64,000 bases of DNA, taken from NCBI GenBank assembly GCA_007026445.1, contig VDMD01000058.1, positions 99,522 through 163,521 of the forward strand, read 5' to 3'. The notes under the pieces were generated by a model. It was not told the origin of the DNA. It ran no database searches and saw only the letters and a program-made list of their open reading frames with translations. Source of the stretch: Schizophyllum amplum (lineage: Eukaryota; Basidiomycota; Agaricomycetes; Agaricales; Schizophyllaceae). How positions within the stretch are numbered: the stretch's first letter is position 1; each line of letters begins with the position of its first letter. Shown here in pieces: positions 33,911-44,800 of the stretch. The position numbers and the translations under genes are program-made.

Positions 33911-34861
33911 ATGCACGGCCTTGCTGGACATATTAATGAAACGGTGCGTGAAACATATTAATGAAACGGTGCGTGAACTCTGGCCATTGCAAGCAAGAAC
34001 GTCAAGGAGAGCTGAACATCGCTTTTGTAGCTTTTCCCGGAAATCTCGATCGCCTTCTCCTTTTATCTCATGAATCTCTCCCTCTGGGGCTACCTCCACA
34101 ACTTGGCCGTCTATCGGCGGATGTTAGATGTCCAGGCGGAGAAGGCTCTCTATAAGCCGTACAAGGATCTATCGGACAGCATCGAAGTCTACCTTCTCCG
34201 CATGATCGACACTTGGCAGGCCTTTGCCGAGGTTTGCAGCGCTTACGAGGAAGCTGTTCGCCTGGTAGTCGACCTGGACACTCTCAAGACCCATCTTGAA
34301 TGCGTTCAGCAGCGATACGAGGCCGTCAATTCACGCTTAGACGACTTCGCGACTGCCGGCGAGCGGGCGTATGACTCCTTTCGGATGCTCGACGACAGCA
34401 TCGCGCAATATCTAGCCGAAGCGCCCATCCTTCGTCGCATCGTGCGGCTGCTGGACTCGAACTGGTATGAGCCAGATTTCCGGCTGAACAATTTTCGGGA
34501 TTCTATGGAACACATCTCACTCCGCATCGTCGACCGTGACGCAGAGGCCGTCGTGCGGGTGAAGAGCGCCGTCTCTGATGCGGTGAAGCGTCTGCCGGAG
34601 GTGGTAGCGGGAATGCAGACGCTTTCGCCAAAGGAGCGGGTCAGCATGGGTCTGGAAGCTGAGCTCACGCGCTATGCAGTCCTGCGCTTGAGGGAGTTGG
34701 AAATGCGTGCAGTCGACATGTTCAAAGACTTCGAGAAAGGGTATGTAGGTTTCACTCCGACTTTCTCAGGTGCTTACACGACCACGCAGCGCTCTTTTCT
34801 GAGGGCCTATTGCCAGTATTGTGTCTGGAGTCATGTCCTCGTCGGATCATCGCGTTTGTAA
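33911..34861 (+). CDS. F1 family orphan gene (B-type), 34-kb copy
   Basis: Exon 1 is MHGLAGHINET (33911-33943). The donor GTGCGT at 33944 is duplicated 25 bp downstream, and the acceptor is TTTTGTAG at 34030. Exon 2 reads LFPEISIAFSFYLMNLSLWGYL, then LYKPYKDLSDSIEVYLLRMIDTWQAFAEVCSAYEEAV, RYEAVNSRLDDFATAGERAYDSFRMLDDSIAQYLAEAPILRRIVRLLDSNW and VKSAVSDAVKRLPEVVAGMQTLSPKER. A C-terminal intron (GTATGT...CTGAG, about 34741-34799) keeps the frame whether spliced or not, ending at 34861. It is the most intact of the B-type copies, with no frame break seen. The hydrophobic face AFSFYLMNLSLWGYL after the LFPE start might touch a membrane, but this is not a clear transmembrane helix. Function unknown. 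Confidence 0.75.
33928..33977 (+). repeat. 25-bp tandem duplication across a start codon and splice donor
   Basis: Two perfect copies (33928-33952 and 33953-33977) of a unit containing ATGAAACG followed by the GTGCGTGAA donor. It duplicates both an ATG and the intron-1 donor of the F1 gene. Confidence 0.9.
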
Positions 34862-35569
34862 GCATGAGCCCGGGGATTCCGCTCCCGCCAATCGCACCGC
34901 GATCGCTGGCGGCAGACACGGCCTACATGTCGCGCTAAACAGGGGTCTTCTGTAGCGCGCAAACTTCTTCAAGTCGTGGTGCGCTGTGTGCGAAGCAGGG
35001 ACGATAATGAAGGAAGCAGTGCCGCCGCCGCCGCCGCCGCCGCCGTCAACGCGGACGACGCGGTCATACATGCGGCCTAAAACGACGAAGGTGATATTTA
35101 GTGGGGACAGGGAAGGGCCTTGGTCCGTGGCCCGCTGCGACTATAGGATGCGGTACGGCACGCCACATTTCATAGGTTTACACGCCCATATAAGACCACC
35201 ATTCTCCTAGCCGCCTACACCGAATTCAGCGCCGCTATCTACCTAATTCTCACTGCTCGTAACACCCAGATAAACTTGGATCAGGCAACGAGGGATAAGA
35301 TAGATCGCCGCTTCGCGTATGTGTCTCACTATGCACGTTTCCTCGTCTCATACATGCGTAAGAGAATCTTGTGTCGTACTAATAAGACCCAGGTCTATAT
35401 CTCAATCCACGCCACCTGCGTCGCGACGTTTCTTGAGCCTCGTCTTCGAAGGGTCTAGAGTCGATAGCCCGTAATGAGTACTTGCATTCGATATGAGATC
35501 GTCTTTCGCGTCCACTACAGATTGACTCCGGAATTCGATGGTACATATTACAACAGCGGCATACAATCC
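34862..35569. other. Convergent spacer between F1 and karyopherin genes
   Basis: No gene is supported. It includes a (GCC)n microsatellite of about eight units at 35021-35046. The rest is likely 3' UTR and spacer. Confidence 0.4.
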
Positions 35570-38500
35570 TCATGCGACTACCGTCGCATATCCAAAACTC
35601 GTCCCATCTAGACCCCGCGAGATAAGCGAGAACGACTGGCATGCATCCCTTGTCTTCTTAGAGATCTTGAGCTGCGAGACCGTCAGCGTCTGCTCTTCTG
35701 ACGCCGCAAAGACACTCACCTGATCAGCGCCTTCGCGAACTTCTCCTTGGCCTCCGGGCCTGCGCGTGATGTAGGCATGAAGTCGGCCTGTATTCAAGCA
35801 CCTCATGAGCAAAGAACCTGATCGGAGCATAAGACGAAGACTTACAGCGAAGAGCACCTCGCCTGCCCATCGCTTCATGTCTTCCGAACAGCGCAGGGAC
35901 AGAAGCTGAAGGAGGTCGATCAAGTTCACGTGCGTACTTGGAGGAGTACCACCCGCGATTCCCTGTAAGGATGTGTCAGTACTGCATGAGGAACTGCAGA
36001 ACAAAAGGCTCACCTCGACAGCCGCGCGAAGAACGAGTGTGAAGTAAGTCTGTACAAGGAACTGGCGCGCAGGGGTCTGCGAAAGCACATCCACTGTACA
36101 TGTCCGATGGAAGATAGCACGCTGCACAGGGACGTCAGCATCGAAGAGATTTCATGGAGAAGACCGTCAACTTGGGACGTACAATGAATTTGCAGGCGGC
36201 GACCATAGAATAACGCTCCTGTAGCCCTAAGGCTATGATGGCGCAACGCATCAGCCCATCGAGAGCGCCTTCCGGCATCGCGTATAGCTCGGGCGTGTAT
36301 TCTTCGGCGAACCGCTCCATCAAGCCGAAAAATTCTTGTGCGACGTCAGGGTTCTACAAGCACAATCAGTGCGAGGAATATCTGGCAAGCAAGAGACGTC
36401 CACCTACATTGCGCATGCCGTCCACGCCGCCAAACCAAGGCAGGACCGTACCAATGACTGCAGGAAGCACGCGAGAGACGACTGCCCGCGCCTCCTCGCC
36501 CGGATCTCGCTTGAAAGGTGAGTCCGGATCTCGTGTCGCAGCCGTCAAGCTGGCTGTGAGTTTGGCCAGCAATGCCAGCCATGTCCCGTTCACGCTGCGC
36601 TGTAATGCGCCGCAGACCAGCTCCATGAGGGGTGCCGGTGGCACTGTGAGTACGCCCATATCCAACGGTGCTGCTGCGGAAAGCGCCTTGATGAGGTCGC
36701 TTAATGACTACCAAAGGCGCCTTGTAAGCACGAGAATGAATCTGACATACGCAGGACCCACCGTGCAGACACCGACGTCTTGGCCCCATGCCTCCGTGCA
36801 ATGTCGCATGAGTGCTCCCAAGCCGTCACGGAGACTAGCGGCACGAGGATCCTCCCGCGCCTGCGCCATCCGAGCGGCCTCCTGGGCAAGACGACCACCT
36901 TCGCCCTCCGTCCATGCATCTTCTAGTGGTTGCGATGGTCTTTGCAAGCCTCGCGCGACACCAACCAGAATATCCAAACGGAGGGATGACATCGTCGGGC
37001 TGTGATCGCGTAAGTCCTGGAGGCCATACTGAGAACAGGAAAGGACGCTTACTTCCCGCGCGGACATGGCTCTGCTGACGAGAGGTGATACCAACGCCTA
37101 GAATAGCTAAAGTCAACCAGAGAATTCAGAGGACCAAGTTCAATCGTACCTCCACTGGAGCGATACCCTCTACAGGATCCACCGCTTGAATTACAGATGC
37201 CACGCTCTGAAGCACCTTGCCCTTCTCGGCGTCCTGCCGAACTTCAGCAGCCCACCCAACGAGCTATAGCGTGGACACTTACCGGCACACCACCCTCTCC
37301 TACACACATTTCCGCGACGCCACCGAACGCGGAGATACCAACACGCGACGCCAGTTAGAGCGATTCGCATCGCATACGCTGCGTAACGCATTCGCCGCCA
37401 CCAACGACAGCCGCGGCTCCCGCAATGCGCCGGTCGCATAGTCGAGTGCCCCAGGTAACGTCGCTGGCGGCATCGCCGGATGTCCAAGATATGCGGCGTA
37501 AGTATCTGATTGGGAGTGAGCCCTGCACGCAAATTATCGATAGCATACGTACCTAGAAGTCCGAGGGCAGTTCGCCGTACGCGCGGTGTACCCGCAGACG
37601 GTAATCGTGCAAGCACTTCAGGTCCCAGTACGCGGGATAGTAGGGCAGGAGTTCGATGCGCGGTAGATGCGCCCTCGTCGCTGCTCTCGGCGGCGTCCTC
37701 GGCAGATGGCAGCGCTTCGTCGATAGACGAGAGACAATGTAAAGTGGCCTCTACTTGCTATTCAATAGTGAGCGGCCCATCCATCATGATCAAGCAAGCG
37801 CACACACCTCCCACTCGACAACCGGCCGAGATAGTCCGCTCGAGCACATCATTGACATAGTATGCCAGCATTTCATCGCGGAGCACGTAGTACGCATTGA
37901 TGAGGGTATCGCCCACGTCTCGACGATACCTGGTTAACAGTGAGTATTGTTAAATTTCGGTGCTCCTCGGCAAAAATGAATGCCTTGAACCGGATATGAA
38001 TGACTCACGTCTTAAACCTATCCACTTGATCCTTCATCCACTCGCCCGTCTCCGCTCGCGGCGGGAACACCACCTTCGCGCGCAGGCGCACGTACAAGCC
38101 GTCCGTACACTGCGCGTACCGCAGACAAAGCACGCGTCTGCTCCTGATCGACGTTGGACGATGTCGGCGATGTCGGCGCAAAAGAGGGCGCCGCACGATG
38201 TGCGTCCCGCCAGGCTGCCTGAAAATCGTAAGCAAGCGCTCCCTGCAGCGTCCCTCACATTATGCGCTCCATGCCTCCCAAGGCTGCAGAAATGTGTCCA
38301 AACACCCACATATGTGGCGTAGACTTGCGATATACACATCTCCCATCATCTCCACAAACGGAAACGGGCGACTTGGCTAACAATAACTCACCTCCTCCCA
38401 AGCCTCTTGCATCGCCCTCGCCATCACCACCATCTTCGTCCCAGTCAACGGACCACACTTCCTCTTGCAGCTGATACCAGAATGCCAGCAGCGCCTCTCC

Positions 38501-40533
38501 GGGTACGCCGCCTGCGTCGTCCGAATAACGTCGCTGGGGGATAGAGGCTGTCGGGGAGACAGCAGGCCGTTATCGAAGCGGTAGCTGCGGGACGTGTCAG
38601 AAAAAGTCAGGAAAGATTGCGAGACATTCACCAGAAAATGGATTCCCATCCGTCGACGATCCCGCGACTGACAAACTGTTGCCTGTCGCATCGGGTGACA
38701 TTCGTCCTTCCCCATCATACGGCAACACCGTCAGCGCAAGCACCGTGCTCAAAAAATTCTGCACCAGCTCCCCGCGCGTACGGACCGGGGCCTCCATCAC
38801 ACCTCCTCCACGACCCGCGCACTCGCTACCCACCGCGCGATGTACTCCACCGAATGCTCCCCGAGGGCCGCGAGGAGATCCACGAGGGCCCGAGTGGGCA
38901 CCTCGTCATCCAAGTCTTCGTCATCGCCACCCGCAGTGCTGAAGAGTTCGTCAGATAAAGGGCGACCGTCGCCGAGCGCGCGTACGAACCTATTCGACGC
39001 GCGCACAATTCTATCGACAAGTCGGCTTCCTGATCCATCAAGCCAGAGCAGGAGGGGCTCGGTCAGCGTGCGTGAACCCGCGCCGTTCTGATAGGCCGGT
39101 GCGCGGCTGAGGATCTCGGCGAGGCGGAGGCGATGGAGGTGAAGGTGTCGGCATCTGTAGGGGACGGCAGATGTTAGCATGAAAGTAAAAATCAGGTTTT
39201 GCGAACAGCGTCCCCAACACAACGACCCCACAGAATCCAAGGCTCGCTGAAGACTCCTCGAACCCAAAAAAATACGAAGATCAAGACTTCGCATCCACCA
39301 ATGCGCCACAAATCTCAAAAAGTATAAAACACGACACCATACCTTTTCCATCGCCAAGGCGTGCGAGCAAGAGAGGAATGAGGGATGTCAAGTCGCTGTC
39401 AGGTGGTCAGAAGAGTTCGCAAGTTGTCAATAAAGTTTGTAGTCATAGGGAAGGCAACCGAGCCGAGGAGGAAGGATAGCTGAGCGCAAGGAAGGGCAGA
39501 AGAGGAACTAATGGCGGTGGACAGATGAGCGCAATGGGGGAAGAAAAAGAAGGTTCAACGCAGAGCTTACTCGGCTCGAAGTTGGCTGAGCCAGGCTTGC
39601 AATGTGCGTACGGCCGCTGCGAGTGGGCGATTATCGGACGACGGTCTGGGTTGGCAGTCAGTGGGCGGAAGCAGATGGAAGGAAGGAAATTCGGCCACTG
39701 ACTCCTGAAGCTCGGTCCGAATCATGCCAGTGATTATGGACGAGGAGTCGATCAGCGTTTGCATGAGCTGTGCTTTCCTGGGAGAGCCGTCAGCGTCGGG
39801 TATGAACGGTGAGCAGAATGAACGACCTGCTGGGATCGACGACATCTGCAGTGGGGATTTCCTCGGCGGCGATGGTGAGGAACTCGTGAACGAGCAACTT
39901 GGCGCGTGTGGAGTCGCCTAGGCGTGGATGAGAACAAAGAGTTGGCAGATGCGATGGTCACGAACTAGACGCCGCTCCCGATATCGTGGTGAAGCAGACG
40001 AGAACCCAGTCAGCCCACGCTTGGCCGGCCGAGTCGCGTGGGGCGAGGCGGATGGCAAGGGAGGTGAGCTGCGTGAATGGTGAGTGGAAGCTAGCTCCAT
40101 AGTGATTTGGACGCACGCAGACAAACAGCTTGCGCAGCACAAGCATCGGTCTCCCTCGCCGCACAGAGTCTGCCGTTAGCGCGAGCATGAGGTCCCGAAA
40201 CGCATTCCTGTGCTCTGCGGGGAGCGAGTCCCAGTCGCGCGCGGCTTTGACGACGGCTGTATGCGCGCCGAAGAAGTGCACGGCGGTCCCATCGCCACCA
40301 CGGGGGCGTCGTAGGTGAGCAAAGGGACGACGAGGCCCCAGGCTAGCGGGACTTTTGCACGTCATAGAGCTGGCCGTTGGCGTCCCCGAGCGCCGCGCCG
40401 GATGGCTGGGCGTATGCGGCTGTGATGAGCTTTGCGAGGGTCAGAAATTGGAAAGAAGAGGCTTCAAGTGACGCACCTGGACAACATTCTGAATATCGCT
40501 CGGGCTGAGCGATGGCAGGAATCCTCCGTCCAT
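35570..40533 (-). CDS. Importin-13/KAP122-like karyopherin (two frame breaks near the 5' end)
   Basis: A nuclear-transport receptor of the importin-beta superfamily, spanning 5 kb with many introns as expected for about 1000 residues. Exon 1 is MDGGFLPSLSPSDIQNVVQ (40533); exon 2 is LITAAYAQPSGAALGDANGQLYDVQK, followed by the typical LAWGLVVPLL, AVHFFGAHTAVVKAARDWDSLP, NAFRDLMLALT and QLTSLAIRLAPRDSAGQAWADWVL. Later exons include PRPSSDNRPLAAAVRTLQAWLSQ, RADLYVRLRAKVVFPPRAE, EGDTLINAYYVLRDEML-like helices, FAEEYTPELYAMPEGALDGLMRCAIIALGLQERYSMVAACKFI and LLQLLSLRCSEDMKRWAGEVLF. It ends YATVVA (stop 35570). Compared with the 57-kb fragment, one C is missing near 40350 and one G near 40308; the first places a TAG directly after VQKSR. 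Either the gene is silenced, a downstream start is used, or the assembly has indels. Confidence 0.8.
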
Positions 40534-41099
40534 CGCGTTTAGCGCCCGCGATGGTTGATCGAGACAACATCAAGCGCCGGCCAAAGCGCGCCTCTGAACA
40601 ACGGCAGTCGGCCCGGCCAAATGATGCACGTGGTGAAAGCTCGCGAAGCGGAAAGACTTGGCAGTTATTTTGAGGATATTGTGAACGTCAGATGCGACGC
40701 TGCAGAACGACGACGAGAAGATGGAAGTTAAGAGCAAGAGGCGAACTTCGTCCAATTGAGCAGAACGCAACCTTATATATGCAAACATCATGCACAGCCA
40801 CAGCGCGGCACCACAACAACAAGCTCGAGCAAACAACGTGTCTCCGGACCTGAACGTTGGCGAACATAATATCGCGGACCTGTCGCTGCGGCAAGCTCAT
40901 GGGTGTTGCCAGGACGCAGCTTGAGCTACGTGCAACGCTGCGTATAGCACTCGCATGTACGCACAGTCTAAGATGAATGGCAGGTCACTGCTCTTCAGAT
41001 ATAGTCCCAGCTCAATGCTCATTGTCTCGAATCAAGGGCACGCACTCAGCTCTGTGAATCGCGAGCCTTTCTAACGCCTCTCCAAGGCTTTGTCCTGCC
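40534..41099. other. Divergent spacer between karyopherin and F3 genes
   Basis: It holds the karyopherin 5' flank, whose remnants occur at 33.0, 30.98 and 57.06 kb, and probably the F3 promoter and first exon, which I could not place. Confidence 0.4.
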
Positions 41100-43308
41100 A
41101 CATAGACTTATTACAGAAGAGGCCGACCGTACGCTCGCTTTGCCTCCCATACCGGTCATAGCTGACGTTGTTCCAGCTCCGGAAAGCCAGCACGCGCGTC
41201 GAGCTTTCGAGACCCTTCCTGCCACTCGCCTATCCCGATACACAGGCCGCAGTTGTACTCGCTACCCTCTACATAGTGTCCGCTTATCTGGCCGTCGCCC
41301 TCAACCACGAGAGGATGCTCTTCTTGGGATTTACTCCCTCACAGAGCGCTTTCGCGGTCGGTTTGTCGTGCTTGACCCTTCTGTCGGCCTGGTTCGTCGG
41401 TACGTGCGCGTTTCTTGCTGTTCATCGGCAGCAGTAACACCTGATCTCAACGCCAGTTTACACCCCAAAAACGCAAGATCCATCTCGCACACGAGCGCTG
41501 CGATCGATAGACGAGCTCGCGTCCATCGTCGACGAGCAGACAGCGGGCTGGAAGGCGCTGTTGGTGGCCGTTCAGGCGCTTCTGAACGCCCAGCATCTGG
41601 AGGCGGAACACGAGCGGGCAATTAGACAGTTCTTCGTCAATTACAAGGCTGTGGTGAGTGATGCCAGCTGGCTGACCTCTGCGTACCTGTGTTCTGGGGC
41701 GACTGACACTGCGGACCCAGTTCACTCGACCTGTCCCTCAAGAGGAGAGCGAGTTGACGGCTGCGGTCGAGGCGCTGGCGCAGATTGTGGATGCAAGGAC
41801 TGATTCCACCCGGCCCCCGCTGCGGGCCGAGTTCCAGTCCAAGCTCGCCCCGAGGACAAGGAGTACTGAGCTGGAGTCTGTTTATGAGGCGATTGTGTTG
41901 CAGCCGGATGCGAATGCGCTGAGCGCGGATGTGCAGGCGCGGTTCATCTTCCCGGCTATCGCTCGTGGCGGGCTGGCAGATTCAGCTGCGGTGGACCAGC
42001 CGCGATTGGTGAGTGATCAGGACGTTGATTCATCGGCGAATCGCACCTAGTACGAGGTTGACGTCGGAGGGTCTCCGCGAGACGTCGAGCTCCAGCTGGA
42101 CCGCAATTTGACGCGGGCCTGCGACGAGCTCGGATTCACGCACGCGCTTCTGTACTTGCGCGTAACACTTTCTGATATGCAGGGCGCGCTCGGTGGAATG
42201 GAGACGACGTTCAAGCCACTTGCTAGCTTCATGTGGGCGCTGCGCGCCTTCGTTTCTGCGCGTATACACGTAACGTCGAAGTGGCCGATGTTCAAGCCGT
42301 ACGTGTGATGCACCGCGACTCTTCATACTTAGCAGTTCACTGACTTTGTCGAACAGAGCGATCCCTAGGTTGCATGATCGCATTGCGTGGGCAGGCGGGA
42401 TGGCGCGCGCACAGAGCGTGATTGAAGAACGTATGTCGACGTTTATGGGAGGTAAGTTCTCAGGTGCAGCGGGAGATGAGCGCGATGGATTGACGGGTAC
42501 TCCCACAGATCGAACTGGTCAGCATCTAAAACAACTGCTTGACACCGTCGAATCTACCCTCAACTCCACCTTGTTCGTCAAACGAGAGGCTTCTCAACGG
42601 TGAGAATCCATGGTTCGCAACATGCATCTCCTCCTAACCACCACCTTGCGCCTCAGGACCGAGATCAAGGAGATACAATAAAGTTCTTTTGCAACTCCAT
42701 CGCCAAGGCGGCGTTGCACTTCGCACTGGAGCTTGCACTCTGCGTCGATATAATAACATTCATCTTCTCTACTGAGGGGATGTAGTGGCATTACCATCTG
42801 GCTGGGGTAGTTTATCTTTCGGCCTCGAGCACCATGCTCGTGCGGGACAGCGCAAAGGCATTGGCGGCACACCTTCATGGTTGTGAGTCTCGCAATTAAC
42901 ATGATGACATATTCACGATAACCGTGACGCTTGTCCTATAGGCCCAGCAGACGTCTTCTTGCGTTCAAGGATGCGGGAGCACGACTCGCCTGCGACGCCC
43001 ATCGGCTGGTGCTGGTGTGGAAGGTCTTGCAGTACAAGATAGAGTATGTGATCGTGGCCGACGATGCTTCTGCACCAGAGGAATTTATGCGGATGGTGAG
43101 CGGAAAAGCGCGTTCATTTTGTGCCGCTCATTCTCTCGCCCTGTCTTTTCCACACGCGTTGATCCTGAGAAGCTGAACTTCGCCCAACCGACAGATCTTG
43201 AGGCATATCAGAAACATGACTGCCGAGTTCGAGGATATCCTGGCGGTGATGGTCCCCGATGACGCCGGTGATGTACAATTGCGGATGTCGGAGGGACAAC
43301 TTATCTGA
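41100..43308 (+). CDS. F3 orphan gene: N-terminal membrane spans plus helical region
   Basis: A multi-exon gene whose first exon is uncertain; coordinates start at the first region shared with the 58.5-kb copy. FQLRKASTRVELSRPFLPLAYPDTQAAVVLATLYIVSAYLAVAL and FTPSQSAFAVGLSCLTLLSAWFVG give two likely membrane spans (41168-41410). Next are SIDELASIVDEQTAGWKALLVAVQALLNAQHLEAEHERAIRQFFVNYKA, EESELTAAVEALAQIVDARTDS, VELQLDRNLTRACDELGFTHALLYLRVTLSDMQGALGGM, FMWALRAFVSARIHVTSKWPMFKP and IPRLHDRIAWAGGMARAQSVIEERMS, all helical. Final exons read RRLLAFKDAGARLACDAHRLVLVWKVLQYKIEY and MTAEFEDILAVMVPDDAGDVQLRMSEGQLI (stop 43306-43308). No known domain. It lies between the karyopherin and an F1 gene; a deleted copy near 58.5 kb lies in the same neighbourhood of F1 and karyopherin pieces. 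Confidence 0.65.
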
Positions 43309-43466
43309 GCTGTACCGACACGTTGTTGGTCTGAATGGACACGCATGGACGCTACTTTTGAGCCGTATCTACCAGCTCGAGCGGTGCTACTAGTTGTGTT
43401 TGGAGAGGAATCGGTGCCGTAGACGTTGCAGCGCGAGTAACGAGAAGTTACACGTGACACGTGACA

Positions 43467-43521
43467 AGTTCAACTTCCTTATGTAAGCGACTTCGGACTT
43501 TCTCCTAAACCGTCACGAACA
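43467..43521 (+). promoter_or_regulatory. Conserved 5' leader motif of B-type F1 gene
   Basis: AAGTTCAACTTCCTTATGTAAGCGACTT and later TCTCCTAAACCGTCACGAAC precede the ATG at 43522, in the same order and nearly the same spacing as at 31060 and 56965. Confidence 0.6.
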
Positions 43522-44407
43522 ATGCTTTATGACAGTAAAGAGTACGCCGGAGAGGTTGGGTGTCCGGTGCGTGAAGTCAGAAGTATCACTTAGGCGAGCT
43601 GATCTAAATCCCATCTGCAGCTGCTTTTCCCGGAGTTGCAGATCGCCGAAATCATAACTTGCGATGGCGACCTCTTCATGGGGCGTGTTCACATGCTCAC
43701 CAAACTTTGGTTCATGACGGATACGCCGCCTCAGCAGTCGCTCTACGAGCGGTACAAGGAAATTTTGGACAGCATCAAAAATTTTCTCCTCGCTATGGGC
43801 GACACATGGCTGGCCTGTTCCCAGGTCTGCGAGTCTTACGCAGACGCCATCATGCCGTTGGTCGACCCGAACACTCTTGACCCTCACTTCGAACGCATAC
43901 GGCAACGATACGACGCTGTTGTCCAAAAGCTAGACGACCTCGCGCTCACCGGTCAGCGCGTGCATGAATCAATACGGGCGTTCGACGACAGCATCACGCG
44001 CTATCTAGCCAGTGCGCCTCTCTTTCGTCGCATCGTGCGATGCCTTGACCCGGACTGGCACTATCAAGTTGCATGGGTAGACGCAATCCGGAAGGCCATG
44101 GAATATATATCGACCCCGCCTGGGCTCTTGACCTGCGACGACGAGCCTATCGTAGGAATGAAGAACTCCATATCCGAAATGACAAGGCGCATACCGCAGT
44201 CGTTGGCAGAAATGCAAGCGCTATCGCCAGACGAGCGGGCTGAGGTGAGCCACGAAATCAGATTCACGCAGTACGCCGTCATTCGCTGGGCCGAGGTGGA
44301 AGAGCGCAAAGCCAATGTGTTGAGGGAATTTGAGAACGGGTACGTCGTAGCCACTCCGACGCCGTACTTTGGTGGAGCTTACTCCGCTTTTTCCTAGGAC
44401 TGTATGA
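43522..44407 (+). CDS. F1 family orphan gene (B-type), 43-kb copy
   Basis: Exon 1 is MLYDSKEYAGEVGCP (43522-43566). Intron 1 is 43567-43620, phase 0. Exon 2 starts LLFPELQIAEIITCDGDLFMGRVHML and continues YERYKEILDSIKNFLLAMGDTWLACSQVCESYADAIMPLVDPNTLDPHFERI, RYDAVVQKLDDLALTGQRVHESIRAFDDSITRYLASAPLFRRIVRCLDPDWHY, MKNSISEMTRRIPQSLAEMQALSPDERAEV and a last helix EVEERKANVLREFENG. The C-terminal intron (44340-44397) then gives only a Thr-Val before TGA at 44405-44407, shorter than the IHEGNRY end of the 31-kb copy; retention would end at 44397. The Gypsy element begins 67 bp after this stop, so the element sits in its 3' UTR or terminator region. Function unknown. Confidence 0.75.
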
Positions 44408-44469
44408 GGCTGGACTTCGACCGCTGTTCTCTATGCCATGTCCTTGTCGGCGCATCACTTTTCTAGGAT

Positions 44470-44474
44470 CAATG
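44470..44474. repeat. Target-site duplication CAATG, left copy
   Basis: CAATG immediately before the 5' LTR, repeated exactly after the 3' LTR at 55386-55390. Confidence 0.9.
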
Positions 44475-44670
44475 TGTAAGGGGGAGCGCCCCAAAAGGAC
44501 TTAACTATTATTTATTATATTTTGTATAACGTGTGCGAAGCTGTCCCGATTGGGACAGCTTCCTTCTTGTCACACACCATCACGTATACGTACTGAATTG
44601 CATCTTGCGGTTCTGTTTATACGTGTGTGATCTAAGGAGATAGAGCTCTACGAGGCCTTGCCTCGTTACA
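44475..44670 (+). repeat. 5' LTR (196 bp)
   Basis: Starts TGTAAGGGGGAGCGCC and ends CCTCGTTACA. It holds an AT-rich TATTATATTTTGTATA stretch that may act as a TATA region, an 11-bp stem hairpin (44537-44562) and a small hairpin CGAGGC-CTT-GCCTCG (44651-44665) near the end. Base-for-base identical to the 3' LTR by eye. Confidence 0.95.
44537..44562. repeat. LTR hairpin, 11-bp perfect stem, GATT loop
   Basis: GAAGCTGTCCC, loop GATT, GGGACAGCTTC. Also present at 55252-55277 in the 3' LTR. Placement inside the LTR suggests a role in the transcript R region or in 3'-end formation; this is inference. Confidence 0.85.
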
Positions 44671-44800
44671 CCTTTTTAAACACTCCGCCGATCGCAATTT
44701 AGTTGCGTTCACACACACACCCAAACTACGAAAATTTTCCCAAGCTTGATAAAAGCTCGGCGTCGAAGTTTCCCGTCGACAAACTTGGATACATAGCAAT

